A program made the position numbers and the translations under genes. A stretch of DNA of 33,443 nt from Pseudomonadota bacterium (GTDB lineage Bacteria; Pseudomonadota; Alphaproteobacteria; UBA828), in NCBI GenBank assembly GCA_027624955.1, contig JAQBTG010000040.1, positions 1-33,443 of the forward strand, in the 5' to 3' direction. The notes beneath the pieces are model-generated. The model worked only from the letters and a program-made list of their open reading frames with translations. It did no database searches and had not been told where the DNA came from. The stretch's first letter is position 1, and every line of letters starts with the position of its first letter. Below, in pieces: positions 22,836 through 29,878 of this stretch.

Positions 22836-23543
22836 ATGCAAGCATATGACATGAAAAAGGACGCCGCGCGCGTTGTTGATGCGGTTGAAGCGGGCGGTGT
22901 CGCCATCGTGCCACTCGATGTGGCGTACGCCATCACCGGCAATAGCGAGGGAGCGATGCGGCGGATCTTCACCGCCAAAAATCGTAGCTTCGAAAAGCCG
23001 AGCGGAATGCTGAGCAACTGGCAACTGTTCAACGATATTCAGATCTGCGGCGAGCGTGAACGTGCGGTTGTGAATTGCATCATCAATGAACATGACCTGC
23101 CGATGTCGACAGTGGCACCGTTCCACGCCGACCATCCGCTGTTTACCAATGTCGCGCCGTTCGTGATCGGCCATTCCTCAAAGGCTGGCACCATCGATAT
23201 GCTGCTGAACGCGGGCGAGTTGCATAACGAGCTGACCGGCCAGGCCTATGTGCGCGGGGTGCCGTTGTTCGGCTCCTCGGCCAATACGTCGCTACAGGGC
23301 AGCAAGTACCGCCTCGAGGATATCGAAGCGCCGGTGCGCGAAGCCGCCGATATCGCGCTCGATCACGGCACCAGCAAATACGCCAACGATGAGGGCCGCT
23401 CCAGCTCGATTATCGATCTACGCGATTTCAAGACCATCCGCATCGGCGTCAACTATGAACGCATCGCGGAAATCCTGTTGCAGAAATTCGATATCGACCT
23501 TCAAGCCAATGGTATGGCGGGAGAGCGCGCCGCCATGGGCTGA
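22836..23543 (+). CDS. YrdC/Sua5-domain protein (divergent TsaC-like)
   Basis: A 235-residue protein with the TsaC/Sua5 fold. Visible motifs: GGVAIVPLDVAY (residues 20-31; canonical P-T-D-T-Y here reads P-L-D-V-A-Y), K-x-R-x-x-x-K-P at K48, R50, K54-P55, PLFGSSANTS (143-152) and SSSIIDLR (189-196). Standard TsaC makes threonylcarbamoyl-AMP for tRNA; HypF and TobZ use the same fold to make carbamoyl-AMP. The altered first motif and the catabolic setting argue against a housekeeping tRNA role. The start is chosen for GAGG five bases before ATG; it follows the MmgE/PrpD stop by seven bases. Fold assignment is firm; the reaction is unknown. Confidence 0.82.
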   Translation: MQAYDMKKDAARVVDAVEAGGVAIVPLDVAYAITGNSEGAMRRIFTAKNRSFEKPSGMLSNWQLFNDIQICGERERAVVNCIINEHDLPMSTVAPFHADHPLFTNVAPFVIGHSSKAGTIDMLLNAGELHNELTGQAYVRGVPLFGSSANTSLQGSKYRLEDIEAPVREAADIALDHGTSKYANDEGRSSSIIDLRDFKTIRIGVNYERIAEILLQKFDIDLQANGMAGERAAMG

Positions 23544-23562
23544 ATAGCCCGATAGTGCACGC

Positions 23563-24495
23563 CTATTCCGCCGCTGCGCTCGCTTTGGCCTGACGTCGCC
23601 GCTCCTGGCTTTCGATCCAGGTGAGAACGCGCCCGCCGAGCTTCAGTTCGGTGTGTTTTTCTGCCACGGCCACCGCTTTGCGGAGGCCACTCATATCGAT
23701 ACCGGTGTTGTAGCCGGAGCGCTCGAGCATGTGCACGACGTCTTCTGTCGCCACATTTCCGGTGGCGCCCGGTGCAAACGGGCAGCCTCCCAAGCCGCCA
23801 ATCGCGGTATCGAACTTGCGCACGCCGCACTCGAGCGCTGCCCAGGTGTTGGCCAGCGCCAAACCGCGGGTATCGTGGAAATGCCCAGCCAGACGCTCAG
23901 CGCCGTAGCGATTGGCGAGAGTCTCGAAGATGAATTTTACTTGTGCCGGGTCGCCCGAACCGATGGTATCCGCAACCGCCACTTCGGCGGCACCGGCTTC
24001 GAACATGCGCGCCGCCAGATCGAACACTACTTCCGGCGCGACATCGCCCTCAAATGGGCAGCCGACCGCGGTGGAGATATAGGAGCGCGGCTTAATGCCT
24101 TCTCGGACCGCGCGCTTGATGACGGCAATATTGACTTCGGTCGCGCGTTCCAGCGACATGCCGATATTTTTCTGATTCATTTCTTCCGTCGAGCCCAGCA
24201 CCAGTGCGATTGTTTTGGCGCCCGCAGCGACGGCGCGCTCATAGCCTTTCTCATTCGGCACCAGCGCTTCGAACGTGACGCCCTTATCTAGCGGTAGACG
24301 GTTATACAGCTCAGCCGCATCGGCCATTTGCGGCACCGCCTTCGGCGAGACAAAGCTCGTGACCTCGACCGAACGAACGCCCGCAGCTATGAGGGCATCC
24401 AGCATTTCGAGCTTGCCCTCGACTGGCACATGGCGCGGCTGATTTTGCAGGCCGTCGCGCAGGCCGACTTCGTTGACGATCACTTTATCGCTCAT
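23563..24495 (-). CDS. mvaB: Hydroxymethylglutaryl-CoA lyase-like enzyme
   Basis: A 310-residue DRE-TIM metallolyase. The catalytic opening EVGLRDGLQN has R13 and D14, metal ligands are in GHFHDT (H205, H207), and the signature GLGGCPFAPGATGN carries the catalytic Cys at 238. All match HMG-CoA lyase, which splits HMG-CoA to acetyl-CoA and acetoacetate; close relatives cleave citramalyl-CoA or similar 3-hydroxyacyl-CoAs. AGGAA precedes the ATG. It directly follows a CaiB/BaiF transferase on the same strand (33-base gap), a pairing that suggests the transferase makes the CoA ester that this lyase cleaves. The symbol reflects the family; substrate not certain. Confidence 0.9.
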   Translation of the reverse strand: MSDKVIVNEVGLRDGLQNQPRHVPVEGKLEMLDALIAAGVRSVEVTSFVSPKAVPQMADAAELYNRLPLDKGVTFEALVPNEKGYERAVAAGAKTIALVLGSTEEMNQKNIGMSLERATEVNIAVIKRAVREGIKPRSYISTAVGCPFEGDVAPEVVFDLAARMFEAGAAEVAVADTIGSGDPAQVKFIFETLANRYGAERLAGHFHDTRGLALANTWAALECGVRKFDTAIGGLGGCPFAPGATGNVATEDVVHMLERSGYNTGIDMSGLRKAVAVAEKHTELKLGGRVLTWIESQERRRQAKASAAAE

Positions 24496-24528
24496 TAATT
24501 CATTCCTTTCCGCTCTTTGGGGCCACGC

Positions 24529-25728
24529 CTAGCCGACCGTGCCGGCGGCCCGCAATGTCGCTATATCGCTTTCGCTTTTGCCCAGCAGATCGCGCAACAC
24601 GTTGTCCGTATGCTGGCCGAGAAGCGGTGGCGGCGCATATGTATCCTCGTCTGAGGCGCTCATCTTAATCGGGTTGCCCGTCATTTGCACTTCCCCGCCC
24701 TCGGGGTGGTTCACCGTCACCACCATATTGCGCGCCCGCACCTGGACGTCGTTCAAAGCATGTTCAAGGTCGTTGACCGGAGCGCACGGGATCTTGACCT
24801 CGGCCAGTTTCTCCAACCAAAAATCGCAGCTCTCCTGCTTAAGGCGGGCGCTGATTTTTTCCTCAATGAAGTCCTTGGCCGCGAGGCGTCCCGGCTGCAG
24901 GTCGAAGGCTTCGTCCTGCAATTCGTTAATCCCCATCATGTTGCGAAACCGCATCCAAGTCTCATTGGTGATAATAGCAATGATCAGCCACAAATCTTTG
25001 GTCGGATAGGTGTTGTAAGGCACATGTACGAAATGGGAATTTCCGATGGCGCTCGGCACATCGCCCGATAGGAAATACATGGTCGCCATATAGTTAATTA
25101 GAGAAATTTGGCAATCCTGCATGGAGATGTCGATATGCTGACCGCGCCCAGTGCGCTCGCGTGCATGGAGTGCTGCGAGCATGCCGACCGCGCTGAACAT
25201 GCCGCCGCCGAGATCGCCAATCGGAATGCCTGCCCGCGTCGGCGGGGCGCCGGCCTGCCCGGTGATCGACATGCCGCCGCCATAACCTTGCGCCACCATG
25301 TCGAAAGCAGGGCGCTGATAGGCCGGGCCGGATTCGCCAAACCCGGTGACGCTGCATGTGATGATGCGCTCGTTCACCTTCGAGAGCACGCCGTAATCAA
25401 TCTTGAGCCGCGCCGTCACGCCGGGGCTAAAATTGCTGAGCACGATATCGGCCTTTTTCACCAATTCGTAGAACAGCGCCAGCCCGTCTTCACTCTTCAA
25501 ATCGATGCAGACGCTTTCCTTGTTGCGATTTAGCGTCAGGAAATAGGCGCCCATGCCGTTCAGTGAATTTTTCGGGTCTTTGGCCAATAATCCGCGCGTT
25601 AGTTCACCTTTGCCCGGCGGCTCGACTTTGATCGTCCGCGCCCCGAGATCAGCCAGCAGCATACCGCCGAACGGTCCTGACAGCATATGCGTGAGGTCGA
25701 TAACGATCAGGTCGGACAATGCTTTCAT
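24529..25728 (-). CDS. CaiB/BaiF-family (class III) CoA-transferase (second copy)
   Basis: A 399-residue enzyme. The start MKALSDLIVI is preferred because AGGAG lies nine bases upstream; the earlier in-frame ATG at 25737 touches the ribosome site. THMLSGPFGGMLLADLGARTIKVE (residues 13-36) is the family opening, D172 in PIGDLGGG aligns with the catalytic Asp of formyl-CoA transferase, and GRGQHIDISMQD near 194 is conserved. Partnered with the HMG-CoA-lyase-like gene, it may resemble the succinyl-CoA:dicarboxylate transferases (SUGCT type) that activate hydroxymethylglutarate, glutarate or citramalate. It differs from the CaiB at 7399-8631, so each likely serves a different acid. Confidence 0.92.
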   Translation of the reverse strand: MKALSDLIVIDLTHMLSGPFGGMLLADLGARTIKVEPPGKGELTRGLLAKDPKNSLNGMGAYFLTLNRNKESVCIDLKSEDGLALFYELVKKADIVLSNFSPGVTARLKIDYGVLSKVNERIITCSVTGFGESGPAYQRPAFDMVAQGYGGGMSITGQAGAPPTRAGIPIGDLGGGMFSAVGMLAALHARERTGRGQHIDISMQDCQISLINYMATMYFLSGDVPSAIGNSHFVHVPYNTYPTKDLWLIIAIITNETWMRFRNMMGINELQDEAFDLQPGRLAAKDFIEEKISARLKQESCDFWLEKLAEVKIPCAPVNDLEHALNDVQVRARNMVVTVNHPEGGEVQMTGNPIKMSASDEDTYAPPPLLGQHTDNVLRDLLGKSESDIATLRAAGTVG

Positions 25729-25764
25729 TCTGCGCATCTCCTGTGGGCGTGCGGTGTTTTCATG

Positions 25765-25792
25765 TTGACAAAGGTACGGACAAATCTATGGA
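25765..25792 (+). promoter_or_regulatory. Promoter candidate with embedded operator-like sequence
   Basis: A consensus -35 TTGACA (25765-25770) and TATGGA (25787-25792) are separated by 16 bases. The spacer contains AGGTACGGACAA (25772-25783), whose right arm equals that of the 9863 palindrome while the left arm is degenerate. It would drive the rightward hydrolase gene and could be controlled together with the leftward CaiB unit. Confidence 0.5.
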
Positions 25793-25881
25793 ATAAGCCC
25801 ATTGTGGTCAATGTGGGTGGCCGCTGCGGGCTGTCATTCTGGCAGGCCGAGTTGGCAATGCAGCGAAAGGGAGTGCACGTC

Positions 25882-26517
25882 GTGGCAACTGATGCATATA
25901 AAAAAATTGGGTATGGCGATCGGGAGATCGGATTTGGACGCCGCCCCGCCGTGATCGTGGTGGATTTTCAGCGCGCCTTTACGGACCCGGACATGGAGTT
26001 TGGCGGTTGCGAACTGGTGCAGCGCGCTATTGAGAATACGGCGCGCGTTCTAGAAGTCGCGCGCCGTGCCAATGTGCCGGTAGCCAATTGTTACACCGCC
26101 TATCATTCCGAGCGCGACATGCCGCCGTGGAAGATTGGCCCGGTGCATGAGTCCTTCTATTACGGTGATCCGTGCACCGAGATCGAGCCCAAGACTTCCG
26201 ATCCAAACCATGATTTCATCTTTTGCAAAACCGGCCCGTCGATCTTTTTCAACACCCCGTGCACGACACTTCTGGCCAAGAACGGTATCGATACGACGAT
26301 TATCACCGGCTGCATGACGAGTGGCTGCATCCGCGCCAGTATCATAGATTCTTTCAGCCATGGTTACCGCACCATGGTGCCGGAAGATTGTGTCGGCGAT
26401 GCGGAGGAGGGGCCGCACCGCGATAATTTACGCGACGTCAGCCGGCGCTACGCCGATGTTATAGATTCCCAGACAGCTATTGATTATCTGGAAGACTATC
26501 GCACGAGTAACAACTAG
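25882..26517 (+). CDS. Isochorismatase-fold cysteine hydrolase (third copy)
   Basis: A 211-residue hydrolase. GTG at 25882 is chosen because AAAGGGAG lies eight bases upstream and the resulting start (ATDAYKKIGYG) matches the length and opening of family members; earlier Met codons would give an unlikely 65-residue extension that overlaps the promoter. The triad is D28 in VVDFQ, K116 in FCKTGPS, and C149 in TGCMTSGC. RDNLRDVSRRYADV near the C-terminus is typical. It is probably an N-carbamoyl or amide hydrolase. It shares the fold with the tandem pair at the left end but is only distantly related to them. Confidence 0.87.
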   Translation: MATDAYKKIGYGDREIGFGRRPAVIVVDFQRAFTDPDMEFGGCELVQRAIENTARVLEVARRANVPVANCYTAYHSERDMPPWKIGPVHESFYYGDPCTEIEPKTSDPNHDFIFCKTGPSIFFNTPCTTLLAKNGIDTTIITGCMTSGCIRASIIDSFSHGYRTMVPEDCVGDAEEGPHRDNLRDVSRRYADVIDSQTAIDYLEDYRTSNN

Positions 26518-26532
26518 CAGTGGGCCTGTTGT

Positions 26533-26820
26533 TCAGCACGCCGGCTTGATCTGAATGCCGGCTGTGTGTGGCGCCGCGGCGACCGCGCGCCCAGCGCCTT
26601 TTCGTTCATGTACCCGTACGGGTGTGTCGTCGCACGCGCGGTAGGCGCTCATGGCGCGTGCCATGGCAAGCGCGGCGCGTTGCGTGGCGCAGCCACAGAC
26701 AAATGAGAGCATTTCCATACCGCGTGCATTGGTCTCGCCGCGAACGACGCGCCAGACCGGCTGTTCGCCGAAAAGGCCCTCCGTCACAAAATAATGTCGC
26801 GCAATATAATCTTCTGCCAT
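26533..26820 (-). CDS. Uncharacterised 95-residue protein
   Basis: A short open frame starting MAEDYIARHYFVTEG and ending 15 bases beyond the stop of the converging hydrolase gene. It begins 12 bases after the stop of the reductase gene, so it could be the last gene of that operon. The centre (FVCGCATQRAALAMARAMSAYRAC) is helix-prone and contains C-x-C; no family is recognised. The ribosome site is weak. It may be a genuine small protein or chance coding; confidence is moderate because spacing and orientation fit an operon. Confidence 0.5.
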   Translation of the reverse strand: MAEDYIARHYFVTEGLFGEQPVWRVVRGETNARGMEMLSFVCGCATQRAALAMARAMSAYRACDDTPVRVHERKGAGRAVAAAPHTAGIQIKPAC

Positions 26821-26832
26821 GGCGAAGCCGCT

Positions 26833-27705
26833 CTAGGATTTGCGTTCCACAGTGAACGGATAAATCTTGGTGAAGTCCGAATCCGGCTTTTCCTTGAACA
26901 TGCGCCCCCACACCTGTTGCAAGAGCGTATCACTCAACAGATGTGGAGCGTTCATTTCCTTGCAGGCTTCGACATAGAGCGTCAAATCCTTAGTCATCAA
27001 ACGCGTCGCGAATCCAGAATCGTAACTCTCGGGGAGAATGCGATTGGGAAACTTATCGGTGATGGCCGTGTTCGTGCCGCTCGAGACCGAGACCGTGTCG
27101 ATAATCGTTGCCATATCGAGGCCTTGAGATGCGCCGAACGCCATTGCCTCGCTGGTAGCCGCCATCGCCATGCCGGAGAGAAAATTATTCAACAGCTTCA
27201 TTGCCATGCCTTGGCCAGGTTCGGTGCCGACATGGCGGGCATTCTTGGCCATCGGTAGCAGCAATGGTTTGAGGCGAGCGAACAAGGCCTCAGGCGCGGC
27301 CACCATCATCGCCAGCGTGCCTGCGCGCGCACCCGATGCGCCGCCACTTACCGGACCATCGGCATAGGCTATTCCGGCGTTCGCCAGCAGGTCATGAGTG
27401 GCGCGGGATTCGCTGACGCCTGCGCTGGTGTTGTCCACCACCACGTTAACAATGCGCCCGTCCGTAGCGATCAATTCGCGCGCCACTTTTTGAACCGTCG
27501 GTCCGTCCGGCAGGCAGAGGAAGACGATCTCAGCCTGTTGCGCGATTTCGCTGACGCTTGACGCGTGCTTGGCCCCTTTGGGCGCGCGGTCCGTAGTGCC
27601 GGCGGCATCAAAACAAATCAGCGGGTTTCCGGCTGCCGCCAAATTGACGGCCATCGGGCCGCCCATATTACCGAGGCCGACAAAGCCCAGGAGTTGCTCA
27701 GTCAT
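26833..27705 (-). CDS. NAD(P)-dependent beta-hydroxyacid dehydrogenase (3-hydroxyisobutyrate dehydrogenase family)
   Basis: A 290-residue reductase of normal family length. Start MTEQLLGF is chosen because GGAGA lies nine bases upstream and a Rossmann loop GFVGLGNMGGPMA follows at residues 7-19; a longer frame to 27870 is a shadow over the next gene. DNTSAG (91-96), DGPVSGGASGARAGTLA (117-131) and K170 in GMAMK are the cofactor, substrate and catalytic motifs. Such enzymes interconvert 3-hydroxyacids and semialdehydes (3-hydroxyisobutyrate, tartronate semialdehyde). Its start overlaps the end of the upstream CMD gene by eight bases, so translation is coupled. Confidence 0.9.
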   Translation of the reverse strand: MTEQLLGFVGLGNMGGPMAVNLAAAGNPLICFDAAGTTDRAPKGAKHASSVSEIAQQAEIVFLCLPDGPTVQKVARELIATDGRIVNVVVDNTSAGVSESRATHDLLANAGIAYADGPVSGGASGARAGTLAMMVAAPEALFARLKPLLLPMAKNARHVGTEPGQGMAMKLLNNFLSGMAMAATSEAMAFGASQGLDMATIIDTVSVSSGTNTAITDKFPNRILPESYDSGFATRLMTKDLTLYVEACKEMNAPHLLSDTLLQQVWGRMFKEKPDSDFTKIYPFTVERKS

Positions 27706-28096
27706 CGCCGCTTGTCTCCGCGGCTTCGAGCTCGTCCATGACCCGCCGGCCAATGCGGAACGCCTCGACCGCTGCCGGAACGCCGCAATAGATGCCGATT
27801 TGCAGCAGTGTTTCCTTGATTTCTTCGACCGAACAGCCGTTCCGAAGCGCACCCCGGAAATGTAATTCAAACTCGGCCGGCCGGTTGAGCGCAGCTAGCA
27901 TGCACAGATTGTTGAGGCTGCGCTGCTTGCGTTCCAGCCCTGGCCGCCCCCAAACCGCGCCCCAGCAATATTCCGTCATGAACTCCTGGAAATCTTTGTT
28001 GAAGTCAGTGGCCCCCTTAAGGGCGCGATTCACATATTCCTCGCCGAGTACCTCGGTACGAATCTTGACGCCTTTTTCGAACATTTCGTTGGGCAT
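27698..28096 (-). CDS. Carboxymuconolactone decarboxylase (CMD) family protein
   Basis: A 132-residue protein with strong AGGAGAG upstream of the ATG. The CMD pattern is visible: MFEKGVKIRTEVLGEEYVNRALK opening, then LNNLCMLAALNRPAEFELHFRGALRNGCSVEEIKETLLQIGIYCGVPAA. E..H and the GCSVEEIKE segment match 4-carboxymuconolactone decarboxylase (PcaC), but no other protocatechuate genes are present, and no C-x-x-C of the peroxidase AhpD type is seen. It is probably a decarboxylase or isomerase in the same pathway as its operon partners. Confidence 0.88.
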   Translation of the reverse strand: MPNEMFEKGVKIRTEVLGEEYVNRALKGATDFNKDFQEFMTEYCWGAVWGRPGLERKQRSLNNLCMLAALNRPAEFELHFRGALRNGCSVEEIKETLLQIGIYCGVPAAVEAFRIGRRVMDELEAAETSGDD

Positions 28097-28146
28097 TTTT
28101 TCTCTCCTGCTGGGCTGGTAATTACTGGATATGCGGCCTATGCGGC

Positions 28147-29058
28147 TTATGCGACTTTGCGTTCTTCTAATATTTCCTCAGCGCGGATGCCGCCCCAGCC
28201 GGATTCGCGACGCCGCCAATATTCTTCATTGAGCCGCGTGGTCAACAGGCCGGGCGCCCCATTGCCAAGGGTCTTGCCGTCAACCTGTGTGATCGGGGTG
28301 ATGCCGCCTGCCGTGGTGCTGGTGAAAGCTTCATCGGCGCCCTGCAGATCGCTCGGCAGGAGTGGTTGTTCGCTAGTCTCTACACCCAAATCCGCTGCGA
28401 GATCGAACACTGCGCGGCGTGTCACCCCTTCAAGCAGATTGCCGCGTGGCGTGAATAATTTGCCGTTTTTGGCGAGCCAGATGTTGAATCCTGGCCCCTC
28501 GGATAGGAAGCCATCGGGCGTGCAGAGGAGAGCAGTATCGCCACCTTTTTCATAAGCCTCCAGCAATCCTCTGGTGAGATCCATCCAGTTAAAATTCTTT
28601 ACCCGCGCGTCGATGGCGCCCGCGGGCACGCGCTGATTTTCGGTGATCACCACGTTCACGCCGGTGGTTTGCTTGTCTTTCCCGAGCACCCAGTAGTAGG
28701 GCACGCAGACCGCCATGAGACCGTTTTTACATTTGCGTATGTCGCGGTTGGCTAAATCGAGGAAAGGGCCACGTGTCGCCATCAGAGTGACGCAGGTGTC
28801 TTCGAACTCCGAACGCACAATGCATTCCGCAACGATGTGTCGGATATCATCGACTGTGTAGGGCGGGGCGAGCTGCATGGCACCATACGAGGCCTCAAAG
28901 CGTCGCAAATGATCATCGATCCGGAATATATAGCCCTTACAAGAAGATAGCGTGTCATAGACCACATCGCTCTTGGTGAATGTGGGTTCCATAATGGAGA
29001 TCTTCGCTTCATTCACGGGAACGAATTGATCGTCGATAAAAGCGATGCTTTCAGCCAT
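28147..29058 (-). CDS. Class IV PLP aminotransferase, (R)-selective amine transaminase-like
   Basis: A 303-residue fold-type IV transaminase. The start MAESIAFIDD is preferred since GAGAGGA precedes it; a longer frame to 29130 overlaps the thioesterase. PLP-binding K154 is in ARVKNFNWMDL. KSDVVYDT, FRIDDHLRRF, LSEGPGFNIW, EGVTRRAVFDLA and FTSTTAGGITPI match well, by eye and memory, the (R)-amine transaminases (ATA-117 type) and less well the branched-chain or D-alanine enzymes. It would move an amino group between an amine or amino acid and a ketone or keto acid. It lies between the thioesterase and CMD genes in one operon. Confidence 0.87.
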   Translation of the reverse strand: MAESIAFIDDQFVPVNEAKISIMEPTFTKSDVVYDTLSSCKGYIFRIDDHLRRFEASYGAMQLAPPYTVDDIRHIVAECIVRSEFEDTCVTLMATRGPFLDLANRDIRKCKNGLMAVCVPYYWVLGKDKQTTGVNVVITENQRVPAGAIDARVKNFNWMDLTRGLLEAYEKGGDTALLCTPDGFLSEGPGFNIWLAKNGKLFTPRGNLLEGVTRRAVFDLAADLGVETSEQPLLPSDLQGADEAFTSTTAGGITPITQVDGKTLGNGAPGLLTTRLNEEYWRRRESGWGGIRAEEILEERKVA

Positions 29059-29110
29059 GTCATCCTCTCTTCGGGTCGGGCCAGTGGGGTCGTTGACCAG
29101 TATTAGAGCA

Positions 29111-29599
29111 TTAAAATTCTCGTCCCTCAAAGCCGGTGATCGATGCGCGCATGGCGTCTGAGATACGTTGTTTCTCGCCGGTCACCGTAACGACCATGAC
29201 GAGGAGGGATGTGGATTGGCAGGTTAAGCCCTTTTCCGCGCTCCAGGCGCCGTACTCGAGCAAGATGCTAGTATTGCCGATTTTCAACGCACGCACAGTG
29301 ATGATCAAACGCTCGTCGTAAAACACGGGCTGCTTATATTCGGCTTCCAAGCGCGCAAGCACGCAGCCTGTCGAATCCGGCGCTGGCGCCGACATGCCGT
29401 GATGCATCATGTAGCCCAGGCGCGCGTCCTCGAAATAGCGCAGAAAAACCGTGTGATTGAGGTGACTCAGGGCGTCCAACTCGCCGAACAGAGCACGGCG
29501 CGCCAAAGCAAAGCGCCAGCCGGCCTCAATATTGAATTCGCCAGCGATATCCAGCCGCTCTTTCAAGTCTATGAACGGCTCGAATGGGTCTCTCTTCAT
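29111..29599 (-). CDS. Acyl-CoA thioesterase, hotdog fold (4HBT-like)
   Basis: A 162-residue protein, first gene of the operon, with GGAG six bases before the ATG. The hotdog pattern is clear: FGELDALSHLNHTVFLRYFEDARLGYM places the hot-dog helix after the D-x-x-x-H-L-N motif, as in YbgC/4HBT thioesterases. Strands around KQPVFYDERLIITVRALKIG and SILLEYGAW follow. Members hydrolyse acyl-CoA thioesters, releasing CoA. It likely handles a pathway intermediate or prevents CoA trapping. The N-terminal 38 residues are an extension of unknown role. Confidence 0.85.
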   Translation of the reverse strand: MKRDPFEPFIDLKERLDIAGEFNIEAGWRFALARRALFGELDALSHLNHTVFLRYFEDARLGYMMHHGMSAPAPDSTGCVLARLEAEYKQPVFYDERLIITVRALKIGNTSILLEYGAWSAEKGLTCQSTSLLVMVVTVTGEKQRISDAMRASITGFEGREF

Positions 29600-29797
29600 C
29601 GTAAGCTCCGGCCAGATGATGGATGCGGTGCGGTTCTATCAAGGGTGCCGATATCGCACAAGAACAGTGAGCTAGCGCAGGTCGCCTAATTAATTTACGA
29701 TTTTACCGAGCGAACCCTTTATGATCCCGCGTGGCGGAAACGGGTCGCAAGGTCTGCCGTTAATATCCTTTTGTTTCAAATCGAGCAGGAATTGGGA

Positions 29798-29875
29798 ATG
29801 GCTGAAGAAAACGGCGGAGCGAAGCCCGGCGGAAAATATATCACAGTGCCGTCGACAGCGGCGATGCGTCAATAA
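29798..29875 (+). other. Short in-frame N-terminal reading ahead of the TIGR03032 gene, ended by TAA
   Basis: ATG at 29798 has AGGA seven bases upstream and encodes 25 residues (MAEENGGAKPGG...), then TAA at 29873-29875. The same frame continues directly into the Gln/Ala-rich start of the following gene. The stop could be one substitution away from CAA. This may be the original N-terminus of that gene, or a leader peptide. Confidence 0.45.
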
Positions 29876-29878
29876 GGC

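Noticed and set aside
27706-27870. N-terminal extension of the hydroxyacid dehydrogenase frame
   Set aside because: It overlaps the CMD gene entirely, is rich in Arg/Lys/Ser without family similarity, and the Rossmann motif starts normally after 27705.
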